From the NCBI RefSeq assembly GCF_003675385.1, contig NZ_RCWZ01000004.1, positions 124,001 through 188,000 of the forward strand: a DNA stretch of 64,000 nt. Direction: 5' to 3'. Shown here piece by piece: positions 1 through 6,513 of this stretch; the first letter of the stretch is position 1; each line of letters starts with the position of its first letter. A program made the position numbers and the translations under genes. The notes under the pieces were generated by a model. It had not been told where the DNA came from. It searched no databases and saw only the letters and a list, made by a program, of their open reading frames with translations. This DNA comes from Mucilaginibacter kameinonensis (lineage in GTDB: Bacteria; Bacteroidota; Bacteroidia; Sphingobacteriales; Sphingobacteriaceae).

Positions 1-301
1 CTGCTGTAGCAGTTAATTTAGCCCCATTGGGGGCATCCTCTAATATCTGAACTATCTTTTCGGCAGGTTTAGCCCATAGGTGACTAAAAACGTGTTGATA
101 ACATTCATCACAGAAATCGTTATCATCCTCCGCCAATCCGTTAACCTTCAAAAAACGTTGTATGTAAGCTTTTAGGGGATTAACCTTTGATTTAGCAGAT
201 ACCCCCATATAAAGGTTATTGAACCTGCCTGTAAGGTATAAAGAAGTTAAAACCTCGGATTTGATTTGTTCTTTTGTATAGCCTGAATATTGGGGTAACA
301 A
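1..301 (-). CDS. Partial uncharacterised phage-like protein (N-terminal 100 residues)
   Basis: An open minus-strand frame runs off the left edge. There is no ATG near its beginning; the in-frame stop upstream and the position 5 nt after the stop of the next gene suggest a TTG start at 301 (MLPQYSGYTKEQIKSEV...). An internal ATG lies about 35 codons in. The visible part includes a C-D-E-C-Y motif (residues about 65-70) and is otherwise featureless. I do not recognise the family; a phage regulatory or structural role is only suggested by the neighbours. It is co-directional and tightly spaced with the small genes at 307-1288, so it is probably the last visible gene of that operon. Confidence 0.45.
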   Translation of the reverse strand, partial: MLPQYSGYTKEQIKSEVLTSLYLTGRFNNLYMGVSAKSKVNPLKAYIQRFLKVNGLAEDDNDFCDECYQHVFSHLWAKPAEKIVQILEDAPNGAKLTATA

Positions 302-306
302 ATAAT

Positions 307-558
307 TTATAGGTTTACGGGTAGCGCATCAATTATGCGCTTTAATAGAACCGTTACAACAGGAGAAGTAACGGCTACTATTAAAAATGAGGCGTTCCAA
401 AACGCTATTGCCAAAATGATATTCAGCCAGAATGTTAGGCAATATTCACATTTAAAAGGCTTATCAGGTAGTTTTAGCTTATAAACCATATTTTGATAAG
501 CCGGGAGCATGAGCAACCAGATTATAAATAAGGTTGATAGAATAATTTTAATTGTCAT
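307..558 (-). CDS. Small two-TM membrane protein with C-x-x-C-x-x-F-W motif
   Basis: A protein of 83 aa starting MTIKIIL. A longer start at 576 is possible, but the ATG at 558 overlaps the end of the tiny upstream gene (548-640) by 11 nt and is preceded by AAGAAG, so translational coupling favours it. One hydrophobic helix lies at residues 4-20, then a cytoplasmic-looking loop with KCEYCLTFW, then a second long hydrophobic stretch (about 45-70). The Cys pair just before a helix with F-W resembles small membrane proteins seen in Bacteroidota phages (DUF1360-like), but the assignment is by eye. Function unknown. Confidence 0.6.
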   Translation of the reverse strand: MTIKIILSTLFIIWLLMLPAYQNMVYKLKLPDKPFKCEYCLTFWLNIILAIAFWNASFLIVAVTSPVVTVLLKRIIDALPVNL

Positions 559-640
559 TCTTCTTAGTCTTAACAATCAAATTAAGTATTATCAGAACTG
601 ACAGTACTGTGTCACTGACTAAATGAATTACTTGCAACAT
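548..640 (-). CDS. 30-aa single-TM peptide
   Basis: A very short frame, MLQVIHLVSDTVLSVLIILN..., with one hydrophobic stretch (residues 4-23) and a basic tail (KTKKNDN). It begins 4 nt after the stop of the nuclease-like gene at 645 and its end overlaps the start of the 307-558 membrane protein, which is the reason for believing it. The ribosome-binding site is weak (TAAAATT upstream). It could be a membrane micro-protein of the phage-like element or a translated leader that couples its neighbours. Function unknown. Confidence 0.45.
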   Translation of the reverse strand: MLQVIHLVSDTVLSVLIILNLIVKTKKNDN

Positions 641-644
641 AATT

Positions 645-1112
645 TTAATTTTTGATTTTAACTTTTTTTGCTTTAGTCATCGGCAATTCGATGAACAATT
701 TATTTTCGTATACAACTACATCAGTACAGGTTTCTTTTGGAACTCTTTTGTCCGTTATGATTATATCCTGTAATTTAATTTCTCTCAGATTCCAAACGTA
801 TATTAAACCATCATTGAAAATATTTATATAAAACATATCTGCATTATTGTTATCATCTGCTACAAATTTCATTAGATACAATTTAGTATATTCTAAAAAC
901 GCCGTTTCTTCTTTTGTACTTTTAAAATCTCTCGTTTTGATTTCAATAAAGAAGTTTTTGTCGCCTTTATCTATATTATGGGTTGTTCCTGACAAGTCCC
1001 AACTATCATATTTATTAGGGGATTCTACAAACTGATATTTGTTACCAAATGTGTTTATGACTATATCCCTGCCCTCTTTTTCTTTTGCCTCAACTAATTC
1101 TGCATTTGCCAT
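645..1112 (-). CDS. PD-(D/E)XK nuclease-like protein of the integrated element
   Basis: A 155-aa protein. Residues about 30-62 read K-Y-D-S-W-D-L then, after about 14 residues, FFIEIKTRDF, i.e. the D ... E-x-K spacing of the restriction-endonuclease-like fold, followed by a helix with YTKLYLMK and a beta segment before the C-terminus. This fits small phage or mobile-element nucleases (Holliday-junction resolvase or restriction-like) and the single-domain length. The catalytic set is inferred from pattern only. It lies in the minus operon 1288-to-1, 2 nt after the 57-aa gene upstream. A DNA-processing role for the element is likely; the exact substrate cannot be read from the sequence. Confidence 0.55.
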   Translation of the reverse strand: MANAELVEAKEKEGRDIVINTFGNKYQFVESPNKYDSWDLSGTTHNIDKGDKNFFIEIKTRDFKSTKEETAFLEYTKLYLMKFVADDNNNADMFYINIFNDGLIYVWNLREIKLQDIIITDKRVPKETCTDVVVYENKLFIELPMTKAKKVKIKN

Positions 1113-1114
1113 TG

Positions 1115-1288
1115 TTATAATTCTTTAACATCCCCGTAGATTTCCGCTAAGAGGTCTATGATGCTGTACTGTATTTTTGTTATGTACTGCATCTTTTTAT
1201 TTGTTATATCTATTTTGATAAATAGATCACTTTTTTCATCACTTATATAATAGTGATTATAGAAACTGATTGCTTTAATCCCTCTCAT
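1115..1288 (-). CDS. 57-aa hypothetical protein, first gene of minus operon
   Basis: Begins MRGIKAISFYNHYYISDEK and ends GDVKEL. It stops 2 nt before the nuclease-like gene's ATG, so the two are probably co-translated. Alternating polar and aromatic residues suggest a small folded alpha/beta protein. No family recognised. Its ATG lies only 4 nt from the conserved 52-bp element at 1293-1344, so either the transcript has almost no leader or that element drives transcription the other way. Confidence 0.5.
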   Translation of the reverse strand: MRGIKAISFYNHYYISDEKSDLFIKIDITNKKMQYITKIQYSIIDLLAEIYGDVKEL

Positions 1289-1292
1289 ATAA

Positions 1293-1344
1293 TTATAAAT
1301 ACTTTGGATTTTTTGAAAATGACCAAAAACTTGAAAATATATTT
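1293..1344. promoter_or_regulatory. Conserved AT-rich regulatory element, copy 1
   Basis: A 52-bp sequence beginning TTATAAATACTTTG and ending TTGAAAATATATTT. The same two blocks with nearly the same spacing (22 versus 23 nt between them, also rich in TTTTGAAAA) recur at 4402-4452. Both copies sit between divergent genes of the mobile element and have the same orientation. TACTTTG on the plus strand is one base short of the Bacteroidota -7 box TAnnTTTG. I infer a shared promoter or operator. Confidence 0.5.
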
Positions 1345-1350
1345 ATCAAT

Positions 1351-1404
1351 CCCCCGGATTTAGTTTCGGGGCTTTAATAGTTGGTGTCATGGCGTACCGC
1401 CATG
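1351..1404 (+). repeat. Two-hairpin element, copy 1
   Basis: Two adjacent hairpins: CCCCGG...CGGGG (about 1352-1371), then the 6-bp stem ATGGCG-TAC-CGCCAT within 1388-1404, separated by TTTAATAGTTG. The same arrangement and much of the linker recur in inverted orientation at 5729-5783. It lies 80 bp before the gene at 1487. Could be a structured leader RNA or a DNA site of the element. Confidence 0.55.
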
Positions 1405-1486
1405 TTAAACCCTAATCTTTGAAATTGCCTGAGAAGATGTGAGAAATAATTTTTATCTTAAAAAGCGCAATTAATGCCATAATTTT

Positions 1487-1948
1487 ATGGAGAAGAGTCC
1501 GATACAACAAATCGATATAGTTTTACATTTTTTTAAAAAAGATAGAGGACATATAAATTTCGATAATCTGCGTACAAGACTATGGGATGGTGATAAAAAA
1601 ATAACGATAGATGGTGATGTCCTGCTTAGAATACTCGAAAAATTAGTCAGGGATAAATATGTATACGAAAAAAAGAGGGATATGGGCGGTGTCGATTACG
1701 CCATTACCTTCGAAGGTTCTCTGTTTATAGGTTATGAAAAACAACAAAAATTAGACACCGAAAAAATTGTTTTAAGTGATAATCTTAAAGTCGCAGAAAA
1801 CAGATATAAGAATCGGCTGTTATGGGCAACTTGGTGTGCAGGTGTTGCAGCCAGTCTTGTTTTGCTATGGCAAGTTTGGATTTGGTTTTACCCGGTTCAT
1901 GCTAACTACCCATATTGGATATGGGAAACAATTCCCAAGCATAAATAA
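1487..1948 (+). CDS. Winged-helix-like protein with C-terminal membrane anchor
   Basis: A 153-aa protein. The first about 85 residues (ILEKLVRDKYVYEKK..., then YAITFEGSLFI) have the spacing of a small winged-helix domain whose wing leads to the strand ITFEG. A short linker follows, then one transmembrane helix (about 115-135, WCAGVAASLVLLWQVWIW) and a tyrosine/tryptophan-rich tail. Membrane-anchored winged-helix proteins of this size occur in Bacteroidota phages and elements, but I cannot name the family. It stands alone on the plus strand between the two-hairpin element and the minus lipoprotein pair. Function unknown. Confidence 0.6.
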   Translation: MEKSPIQQIDIVLHFFKKDRGHINFDNLRTRLWDGDKKITIDGDVLLRILEKLVRDKYVYEKKRDMGGVDYAITFEGSLFIGYEKQQKLDTEKIVLSDNLKVAENRYKNRLLWATWCAGVAASLVLLWQVWIWFYPVHANYPYWIWETIPKHK

Positions 1949-2056
1949 TTACATTTTCTCTGTGCAACTTAAACACCGGGGCTAAAAAGCTTTTTACATA
2001 AAAAATCCCGTACCAAATGAATGGTACAGGTCACTTTGTTAAATATAATTAGGGGC

Positions 2057-2227
2057 TTATCGGCCTATAAGTTGCGTATACGATGTATCAGGCTTTGATA
2101 GGTTGCTCACCGGAGGCAACGGCTTTTTTGCCGGGGTTGGTACTGCTTCATTTCCTTTAGTACAAGCGGTAATTAGTGCTGTAACAGCAATTACTACCAA
2201 CAACGTTAATTTTTTAAACTTTTCCAT
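2057..2227 (-). CDS. Small proline-rich lipoprotein (56 aa)
   Basis: MEKFKKLTLLVVIAVTALITAC is a classic lipoprotein signal (lipobox ITAC, Cys-22) and is followed by a 34-residue mature part rich in proline (PTPAKKPLPPVSN). The start overlaps the end of the upstream small membrane gene by 14 nt, implying coupled translation. The pair faces away from the XRE regulator and its twin operators at 2375-2421. The size, lipid anchor and proline content recall outer-membrane spanins, but the partner is too short for an inner-membrane spanin, so no function is assigned. Confidence 0.6.
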   Translation of the reverse strand: MEKFKKLTLLVVIAVTALITACTKGNEAVPTPAKKPLPPVSNLSKPDTSYTQLIGR

Positions 2228-2354
2228 TTCTTCTTTTGTTTAGTTTCTGTTTATCAATGAGATAATAGTAATACAGCACACCCAACATTACCCCAATCAC
2301 AGTAATAAATATTACACTATCCCTGACGTTATCAAACCATAAGTGTTTAGGCAT
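2214..2354 (-). CDS. 46-aa single-TM protein coupled to lipoprotein
   Basis: MPKHLWFDNVRDSVIFITVIGVML... has one hydrophobic helix (residues 13-32) and a basic tail (DKQKLNKRRNGKV). Its last codons overlap the start of the lipoprotein gene. It is the first gene on the minus side of the operator region, so it is probably under control of the XRE protein encoded divergently at 2454. No family recognised. Confidence 0.5.
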   Translation of the reverse strand: MPKHLWFDNVRDSVIFITVIGVMLGVLYYYYLIDKQKLNKRRNGKV

Positions 2355-2374
2355 CAGCAAATAATAAAAACAAC

Positions 2375-2421
2375 GTAGGCTAATTATCCTACAAACGCAA
2401 ATGTAGGCTAATCTGCCTACA
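2375..2421. promoter_or_regulatory. Twin operators for the divergent XRE regulator
   Basis: Two copies of the palindrome GTAGG-N8-CCTAC: 2375-2392 (GTAGGCTAATTATCCTAC) and 2402-2421 (TGTAGGCTAATCTGCCTACA). Their centres are 28 bp apart. The pair lies in the 99-bp gap between the divergent starts at 2354 and 2454, the usual place for an autoregulated repressor. Confidence 0.75.
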
Positions 2422-2453
2422 ATAACAAAATTTTTTATAACAATTTTTGTTAA

Positions 2454-2717
2454 ATGGGTATCAAGCAGGATTCTAAAGGTATTTTACTTGTTGGGACAAA
2501 CGTCCGCAAGTACCGAACACTGCTTAATTTAAGTGTCCGAGATTTGGCCAATCTGTTGGAAACCGATCATTCCCAGATCAATCGTATTGAATTAGGCAAG
2601 GTCAATACTTCAATCGGAATCATTTTTGCAATTGCTGAAGCACTCAAAGTAGAACCCTTTAAATTATTTCTTGAAGACAAACCCGCAAAAGACACTAAAG
2701 CCCTCAAGAAGATTTAA
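2454..2717 (+). CDS. XRE-family helix-turn-helix regulator
   Basis: An 87-aa single-domain DNA-binding protein. Residues 15-70 are a Cro/CI-type fold: VRKYRTLLNLSVRDLANLLE is the first helix pair, DHSQINRIELGK the recognition helix and NTSIGIIFAIAEALKVEP the following helices. It has no effector or dimerisation domain, so it is probably a simple element repressor. It lies directly downstream of two identical-type palindromes (2375-2421), likely its own operators, controlling both itself and the divergent membrane/lipoprotein pair. Its stop overlaps the stop of the convergent primase gene by 4 nt. Confidence 0.8.
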   Translation: MGIKQDSKGILLVGTNVRKYRTLLNLSVRDLANLLETDHSQINRIELGKVNTSIGIIFAIAEALKVEPFKLFLEDKPAKDTKALKKI

Positions 2718-4279
2718 GCTATTGCCTTAAACTCAATCATATTGATCTGTGGGTACAAGTTGAAAGTAAAGCTGTAATCACCTGCCTCAAAGGATTTTTC
2801 GCCTTGAACTCCTGCTGCCATCAAATGTCTTACTTCCCGAATCATCATCACCTTGGGTGTAACTGAAATTATATTCAAAGCCCTCCTATAACGGTCTGAA
2901 TTAGCTACATAAAAGTCTTCTATGCGATCTATTTCGACGTTATTGAAGTCTGCCCTGCGCAATTCTTTTTTTGGCTCTGAGGGCTTTATTTCGGGTTGTT
3001 CATGATTAATATCTTCAATTGATTTCACTTCCCCGGTTACCTTTGGTAACGCTTTCAAAAATCCATTATTTGTGTTCTGAGTGGCAACATAATCTTTAAA
3101 CTCAAACCAATATTTTTCAACCGTTTTCTTTGAAATTTCAAAATTTCTATGAATGACGGTCTGACCTATTTTACCATATTTCTCAAAATCCCAATTTTCA
3201 ATTATCTGGTATAATTTGTTTTGGCTTTCTGCTGATCTGTGTTCGGCCAGTAACTCCCTACACTTTGCAAATTTTTCTTCCGGGGTAAATGTTGAATGAG
3301 GTGCAAAAACTATTTTCCTGTTTTTAGTATTATAAATTGGATTTAAAGAACCTGCGTTTTTCTGTTTAAAAATTGAAGACACTATACTCTTAATTTGAAA
3401 CCCTTTGACGGGAACTTCGCACATCTGAATATTTACTTTACTCATTATCTTTTCTGCCCCCGCCGGGGTCAAATGTGGGTTCAACCAAACCAAATTATTA
3501 CAATAACTTAATAAGCTGCTATTACGCTTACCTTCAATAACTTTAACTTTTGGTATCCAACAATCCACATATTTCCATCCTTCGGTTAAGTTGTGTACAC
3601 AATCGAAATCTTCAAATTGGATTTGTTCATGAAGATTACTAAACCTAATTACCTTTTCATTTACGGGAATTAATTCCCCCCCTTCGGCGGTATATGTCTT
3701 CTCTCTTTTATTACTACTGACAGGGGGGAAATTTTCAATAACATTAACTGAATCAAAAACAAAAGAATTATAATTAATAAAAATATCAGGATCAAATGAT
3801 AAAACATTAAACTGTGTTTTCTTTTTAGCATTCTTATCATAAGAATAAACTAAACCTAAATCCTTACATATAGCTGCATAGGTTGAATCATAATTATCTA
3901 CTGTCAAACCTTCAACCTGTACCAGTATAGCATAACCAGAACCGCCGAAAGATTTATAATAGGCAAAGATTTTAGATTTATCTAATGAATTAATATCAAC
4001 CTTAACTTCTTTATTATCTACATCTATATATAGTAAACCTGTAGCCCCGGAAATATTTTGATTGTTTTTATGAGTATGAAAATTGAAATTATAGGTAATA
4101 CAAGGCAGAGTTGCTTTCAAGCTATCATACATTAGTGAACCTTTTTTAAATTTTCTCGCTTCTTTTATTATACCTGAATATGTAGAATCATTTATCAGGT
4201 TAAACCATTCTTCAATGGTAGTGTAGTCTTTTACTTTTGGTGTATAGATGTTATCATACACATTAATTTGTTTTGTCAT
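2714..4279 (-). CDS. VirE-N/BT4734-type primase-like replication protein
   Basis: A 521-aa protein. The N-terminal part (about 50-190) carries GLLYIDVDNKE and YKSFGGSGYAILVQVEG, the pattern of the BT4734-like/VirE N-terminal domain found in mobile elements of Bacteroidota and related to archaeo-eukaryotic primases; the D-x-D is a plausible metal site. The middle part (about 250-300, NNLVWLNPHLTPAGAEKIM...) resembles the regulatory helical segment of these proteins; the rest is charged and poorly conserved. No helicase domain (Walker A) is visible, so it is shorter than the VirE-helicase fusions. Likely initiates replication of the element. A conserved element (4402-4452) and a leader hairpin (4332-4391) lie upstream. 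Confidence 0.7.
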   Translation of the reverse strand: MTKQINVYDNIYTPKVKDYTTIEEWFNLINDSTYSGIIKEARKFKKGSLMYDSLKATLPCITYNFNFHTHKNNQNISGATGLLYIDVDNKEVKVDINSLDKSKIFAYYKSFGGSGYAILVQVEGLTVDNYDSTYAAICKDLGLVYSYDKNAKKKTQFNVLSFDPDIFINYNSFVFDSVNVIENFPPVSSNKREKTYTAEGGELIPVNEKVIRFSNLHEQIQFEDFDCVHNLTEGWKYVDCWIPKVKVIEGKRNSSLLSYCNNLVWLNPHLTPAGAEKIMSKVNIQMCEVPVKGFQIKSIVSSIFKQKNAGSLNPIYNTKNRKIVFAPHSTFTPEEKFAKCRELLAEHRSAESQNKLYQIIENWDFEKYGKIGQTVIHRNFEISKKTVEKYWFEFKDYVATQNTNNGFLKALPKVTGEVKSIEDINHEQPEIKPSEPKKELRRADFNNVEIDRIEDFYVANSDRYRRALNIISVTPKVMMIREVRHLMAAGVQGEKSFEAGDYSFTFNLYPQINMIEFKAIA

Positions 4280-4331
4280 TTTATTTTACCTTTTCCCTTG
4301 TCATCGTTTCATCCTTCTGTGACAAAGGAAA

Positions 4332-4391
4332 GGGGGAGGCAAGCTAAAGTCTAACAATGACAAACTACTTTAACAAGTCACATCCTCCCCC
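4332..4391 (-). promoter_or_regulatory. Hairpin in the leader of the primase transcript
   Basis: GGGGGAGG at 4332-4339 pairs with CCTCCCCC at 4384-4391; between them lie further partially complementary blocks (TTAAAGT / ACTTTAG). In the minus transcript this would form a GC stem about 50 nt before the primase ATG in otherwise very AT-rich DNA. It could control translation or copy number; this is inference. Confidence 0.4.
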
Positions 4392-4401
4392 GTGTATATA
4401 T

Positions 4402-4452
4402 TTATAAATACTTTGTTTTTGAAAAATTTTCATTTTTATTGAAAATATATTT
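4402..4452. promoter_or_regulatory. Conserved AT-rich regulatory element, copy 2
   Basis: A 51-bp relative of 1293-1344, sharing TTATAAATACTTTG at one end and TTGAAAATATATTT at the other. Here the middle includes the imperfect inverted repeat TTTTCA/TGAAAA. It lies 123 bp upstream of the primase gene on one side and faces the iteron-like region on the other. Confidence 0.5.
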
Positions 4453-4831
4453 TAAAAAAGTACAGTATCAGTCTTATATATAACAAACATAGTCCACTAT
4501 TCTAATTTGTCAAGCGGTAAAAACAATTATATTTTTGGAGATTTTCGATATATCGAAATTATTCTGATGATCTGGATACCCGCCGGTAGCTAATTCGTGA
4601 CAAACTTTCAAACCGAACCATAAAAAATCCGACGTTTTTTAGTTAATACCAACAGTTTCTCAGATTTAAACACATTATCAAATTTTCAACTATTTCTTTA
4701 TAGTTAAATATAGAAAATGGCTAAATTTTGACCTATCAAAATAAATTTTACCGGTAAACTTTATTTTATATGAAACTATAAAAAATTATTAATAACCTAA
4801 TTTAAAGCAAGTTACATTTTATTCTAAGGGC

Positions 4832-4886
4832 AAAAATAAATTTAGATTTAGATTTTTCACTAAAAATAAATTTAGATTTAGATTTT
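4832..4886. repeat. 25-bp direct repeats in AT-rich intergenic region (candidate origin)
   Basis: Two perfect 25-bp copies (4832-4856 and 4862-4886, AAAAATAAATTTAGATTTAG...) with a period of exactly 30 bp. Each contains the sub-repeat ATTTAG twice. The block is bracketed by GGCAAAA (4829-4835) and TTTTGCC (4883-4889), which are inverted with respect to each other. It lies in a gene-free, extremely AT-rich 650-bp stretch (4453-5103) next to the primase, a reasonable place for a replication origin or binding site of a replication protein. Apart from this block and the promoter at 4937-4968, I see nothing else in that gap. Confidence 0.45.
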
Positions 4887-4936
4887 GCCTTGAAATAAAC
4901 CCATACGACTTTCTTTAAACTATAAATTAAAAAATA

Positions 4937-4968
4937 TTTGGATTTAAATTATAGATAAGATATATTTG
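4937..4968 (+). promoter_or_regulatory. Bacteroidota-type promoter
   Basis: TTTG (4937-4940), a 20-nt spacer and TATATTTG (4961-4968) match the Bacteroidota -33 TTTG / -7 TAnnTTTG consensus. Transcription should begin near 4975 and read into the small genes from 5104 onward with a leader of about 130 nt. Confidence 0.65.
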
Positions 4969-5103
4969 CAATGTAGATTTTTGAAAAGATTTGCGTGATT
5001 GAAACAATAATAATATACAAGTCATAATAAAGAAAGTTAAAGGTTAATCTATAGCTTTCTACTTTGAAACTATCTATATAAATAATCATAAAACAAAACG
5101 AAA

Positions 5104-5454
5104 ATGAAAACGAAAGAACAGGAAATGCCAGTAAACAATTTGGAAAATCGGGAATTATCTCACCTGCTTAATTTATTAAATGGATTTGATTTTCTAAATG
5201 CAGTTTGGCAATGTGATTGCCATTGTGAATTAGTAATAAATCATCAAGGGGCACAAACAACCTTATGGTTGAAGCATGATGAAGAACACGGTTTTTATAA
5301 ACTTTATTGCAGCTTACCAGAAGAAAGTTTTCGGGGTGAAGCACATAAATTTAAATGCTTATCAGAGATAGCGAACTACATAAGCCTTTCAAATCAAGAG
5401 TACCCAGAATTTGCAATACATCTACAAATTATGGCTGATGACATTAAAGTATAA
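5104..5454 (+). CDS. Hypothetical protein of the integrated element (116 aa)
   Basis: First gene after the promoter at 4937-4968. The protein has a CDCHCELVI cluster (residues 37-45), beta-rich alternation (ELVINHQGAQTTLWLKH) and an acidic middle. No domain is recognised. With the next three plus-strand genes it forms a set of small accessory proteins typical of phage-like elements. Function unknown. Confidence 0.55.
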   Translation: MKTKEQEMPVNNLENRELSHLLNLLNGFDFLNAVWQCDCHCELVINHQGAQTTLWLKHDEEHGFYKLYCSLPEESFRGEAHKFKCLSEIANYISLSNQEYPEFAIHLQIMADDIKV

Positions 5455-5497
5455 CAAACCCCGGATTTTAAATCATTTAAACACTTAAAATAAACAT

Positions 5498-5716
5498 ATG
5501 ACAAAAACCCTTACTATTCCACAAGTAGCCTATGACAAGGCTTTAAAAGAGATCGTTGAAAAATACCCAACAGAGGTAATTAAAGTATCCGAGACCGCAG
5601 GTTACACCTACTCCGTTACTGCTGATGAATCAATCTTCAACGAGATAATCGGTACAATAGGTACAAAGATTCATTACCTACACAAGGTGCAGGGTCTAAT
5701 CGCAGAATCGAATTAA
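5498..5716 (+). CDS. Hypothetical protein (72 aa)
   Basis: MTKTLTIPQVAYDKALKEIV... is soluble, with an N-terminal helix, a beta pair (EVIKVSETAGYTYSVTADE) and a C-terminal helix. It lies 43 nt after the 116-aa gene and before the inverted copy of the two-hairpin element. Not recognised. Confidence 0.5.
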   Translation: MTKTLTIPQVAYDKALKEIVEKYPTEVIKVSETAGYTYSVTADESIFNEIIGTIGTKIHYLHKVQGLIAESN

Positions 5717-5728
5717 ACGAATTCAAAA

Positions 5729-5783
5729 ATGGCGGTACGCCATGCAAACAACTATTTAAACTCCCCGGTGTAAATGGCCGGGG
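5729..5783 (-). repeat. Two-hairpin element, copy 2 (inverted)
   Basis: ATGGCG-GTA-CGCCAT (5729-5743) and CCCCGG...CCGGGG (5763-5783) with a linker containing CAACTATTTAAA. Read on the minus strand it matches 1351-1404: GC hairpin, TTTAAATAGTTG-type linker, then CATGGCGTACCGCCAT, 16 bp of which are identical. Located between two plus-strand genes, so it is probably not a simple terminator of one of them. Confidence 0.55.
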
Positions 5784-5801
5784 TAAAAAAAGCTAAAAAC
5801 T

Positions 5802-6146
5802 ATGAACTTAAGATCAACATTCAATTTCAGCAGAGAAAATTTTAATACCTCAATCAACGAACCAGTAGAATTTTCTTTTAAACAAGAAGATTTTAAAATA
5901 CAATCAGAAATATACAAACCCTACAATTGTGAAGGTTATGCTACTGTCTGGATACAGGTAAATGACCTCAGCTATCAACGAACATTTGAACACCAAACCC
6001 CGGATATCAGGATTGTGAATTTCGTATCAAAATTCATAAACGATAAAGACTACCGGGAGCGGTTCAATGTGGAACGCAACAGACACACAAGTTCAAATGT
6101 TACTGATGAATGTGAAAGTGAAAGGTTGAATCATGAAAACAACTGA
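5802..6146 (+). CDS. Hypothetical protein (114 aa)
   Basis: MNLRSTFNFSRENFNTSINE... is largely beta-strand-like with aromatic residues (YATVWIQVNDLSYQRTF) and a charged tail. The end overlaps the start of the next gene by 14 nt, indicating coupled expression. No family recognised. Confidence 0.5.
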   Translation: MNLRSTFNFSRENFNTSINEPVEFSFKQEDFKIQSEIYKPYNCEGYATVWIQVNDLSYQRTFEHQTPDIRIVNFVSKFINDKDYRERFNVERNRHTSSNVTDECESERLNHENN

Positions 6147-6513
6147 TTCATCCTATATAACTGATTTCATCTTAAACAGTGTGTTACCGTTTTACACTCC
6201 TACTGAACATGAAATAGTATATGTTCAAGCGCCGGGGGAAAATAAAGCTGTGAGAGGCTTTAATGCCGATACACAAATTATTATTACCAAAGAGGAATTT
6301 GACGTTATAGCGGGGATGGTAAGTGAGGTAATGAATCAGGTTAAAGAAATTCACGCTGTGCAAGTGGGTAAGCTTTTAACTGAGGTAGAAAAAAAACAAA
6401 AACCTAAAAAGCTTACCCCTAAACAACAGCGTGAACTTGAAGAAGAAGAACGTAAATTAGAAGTACAGGCATTACGTAATAACGCCGACCGCAAAATATT
6501 AAACGGTTTATAA
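6133..6513 (+). CDS. Hypothetical protein with charged coiled-coil C-terminus (126 aa)
   Basis: Residues 1-65 are mixed alpha/beta (ADTQIIITKEEFDVIAGMV); residues 70-120 form a strongly charged helix (EVEKKQKPKKLTPKQQREL...) likely to be a coiled coil or nucleic-acid-binding tail. Last gene of the plus set, convergent with the integrase; the two stops overlap (6508-6513). Function unknown. Confidence 0.55.
   Translation: MKTTDSSYITDFILNSVLPFYTPTEHEIVYVQAPGENKAVRGFNADTQIIITKEEFDVIAGMVSEVMNQVKEIHAVQVGKLLTEVEKKQKPKKLTPKQQRELEEEERKLEVQALRNNADRKILNGL

Noticed and set aside
2057..2354. Annotation as i-spanin/o-spanin pair
   Set aside because: The 46-aa partner has no periplasmic domain long enough to span the envelope, and no holin or endolysin is near; left as an open question.
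4832..4886. CRISPR-like repeat
   Set aside because: Only two copies, 5-nt spacer, no cas genes; iteron-like is the better description.
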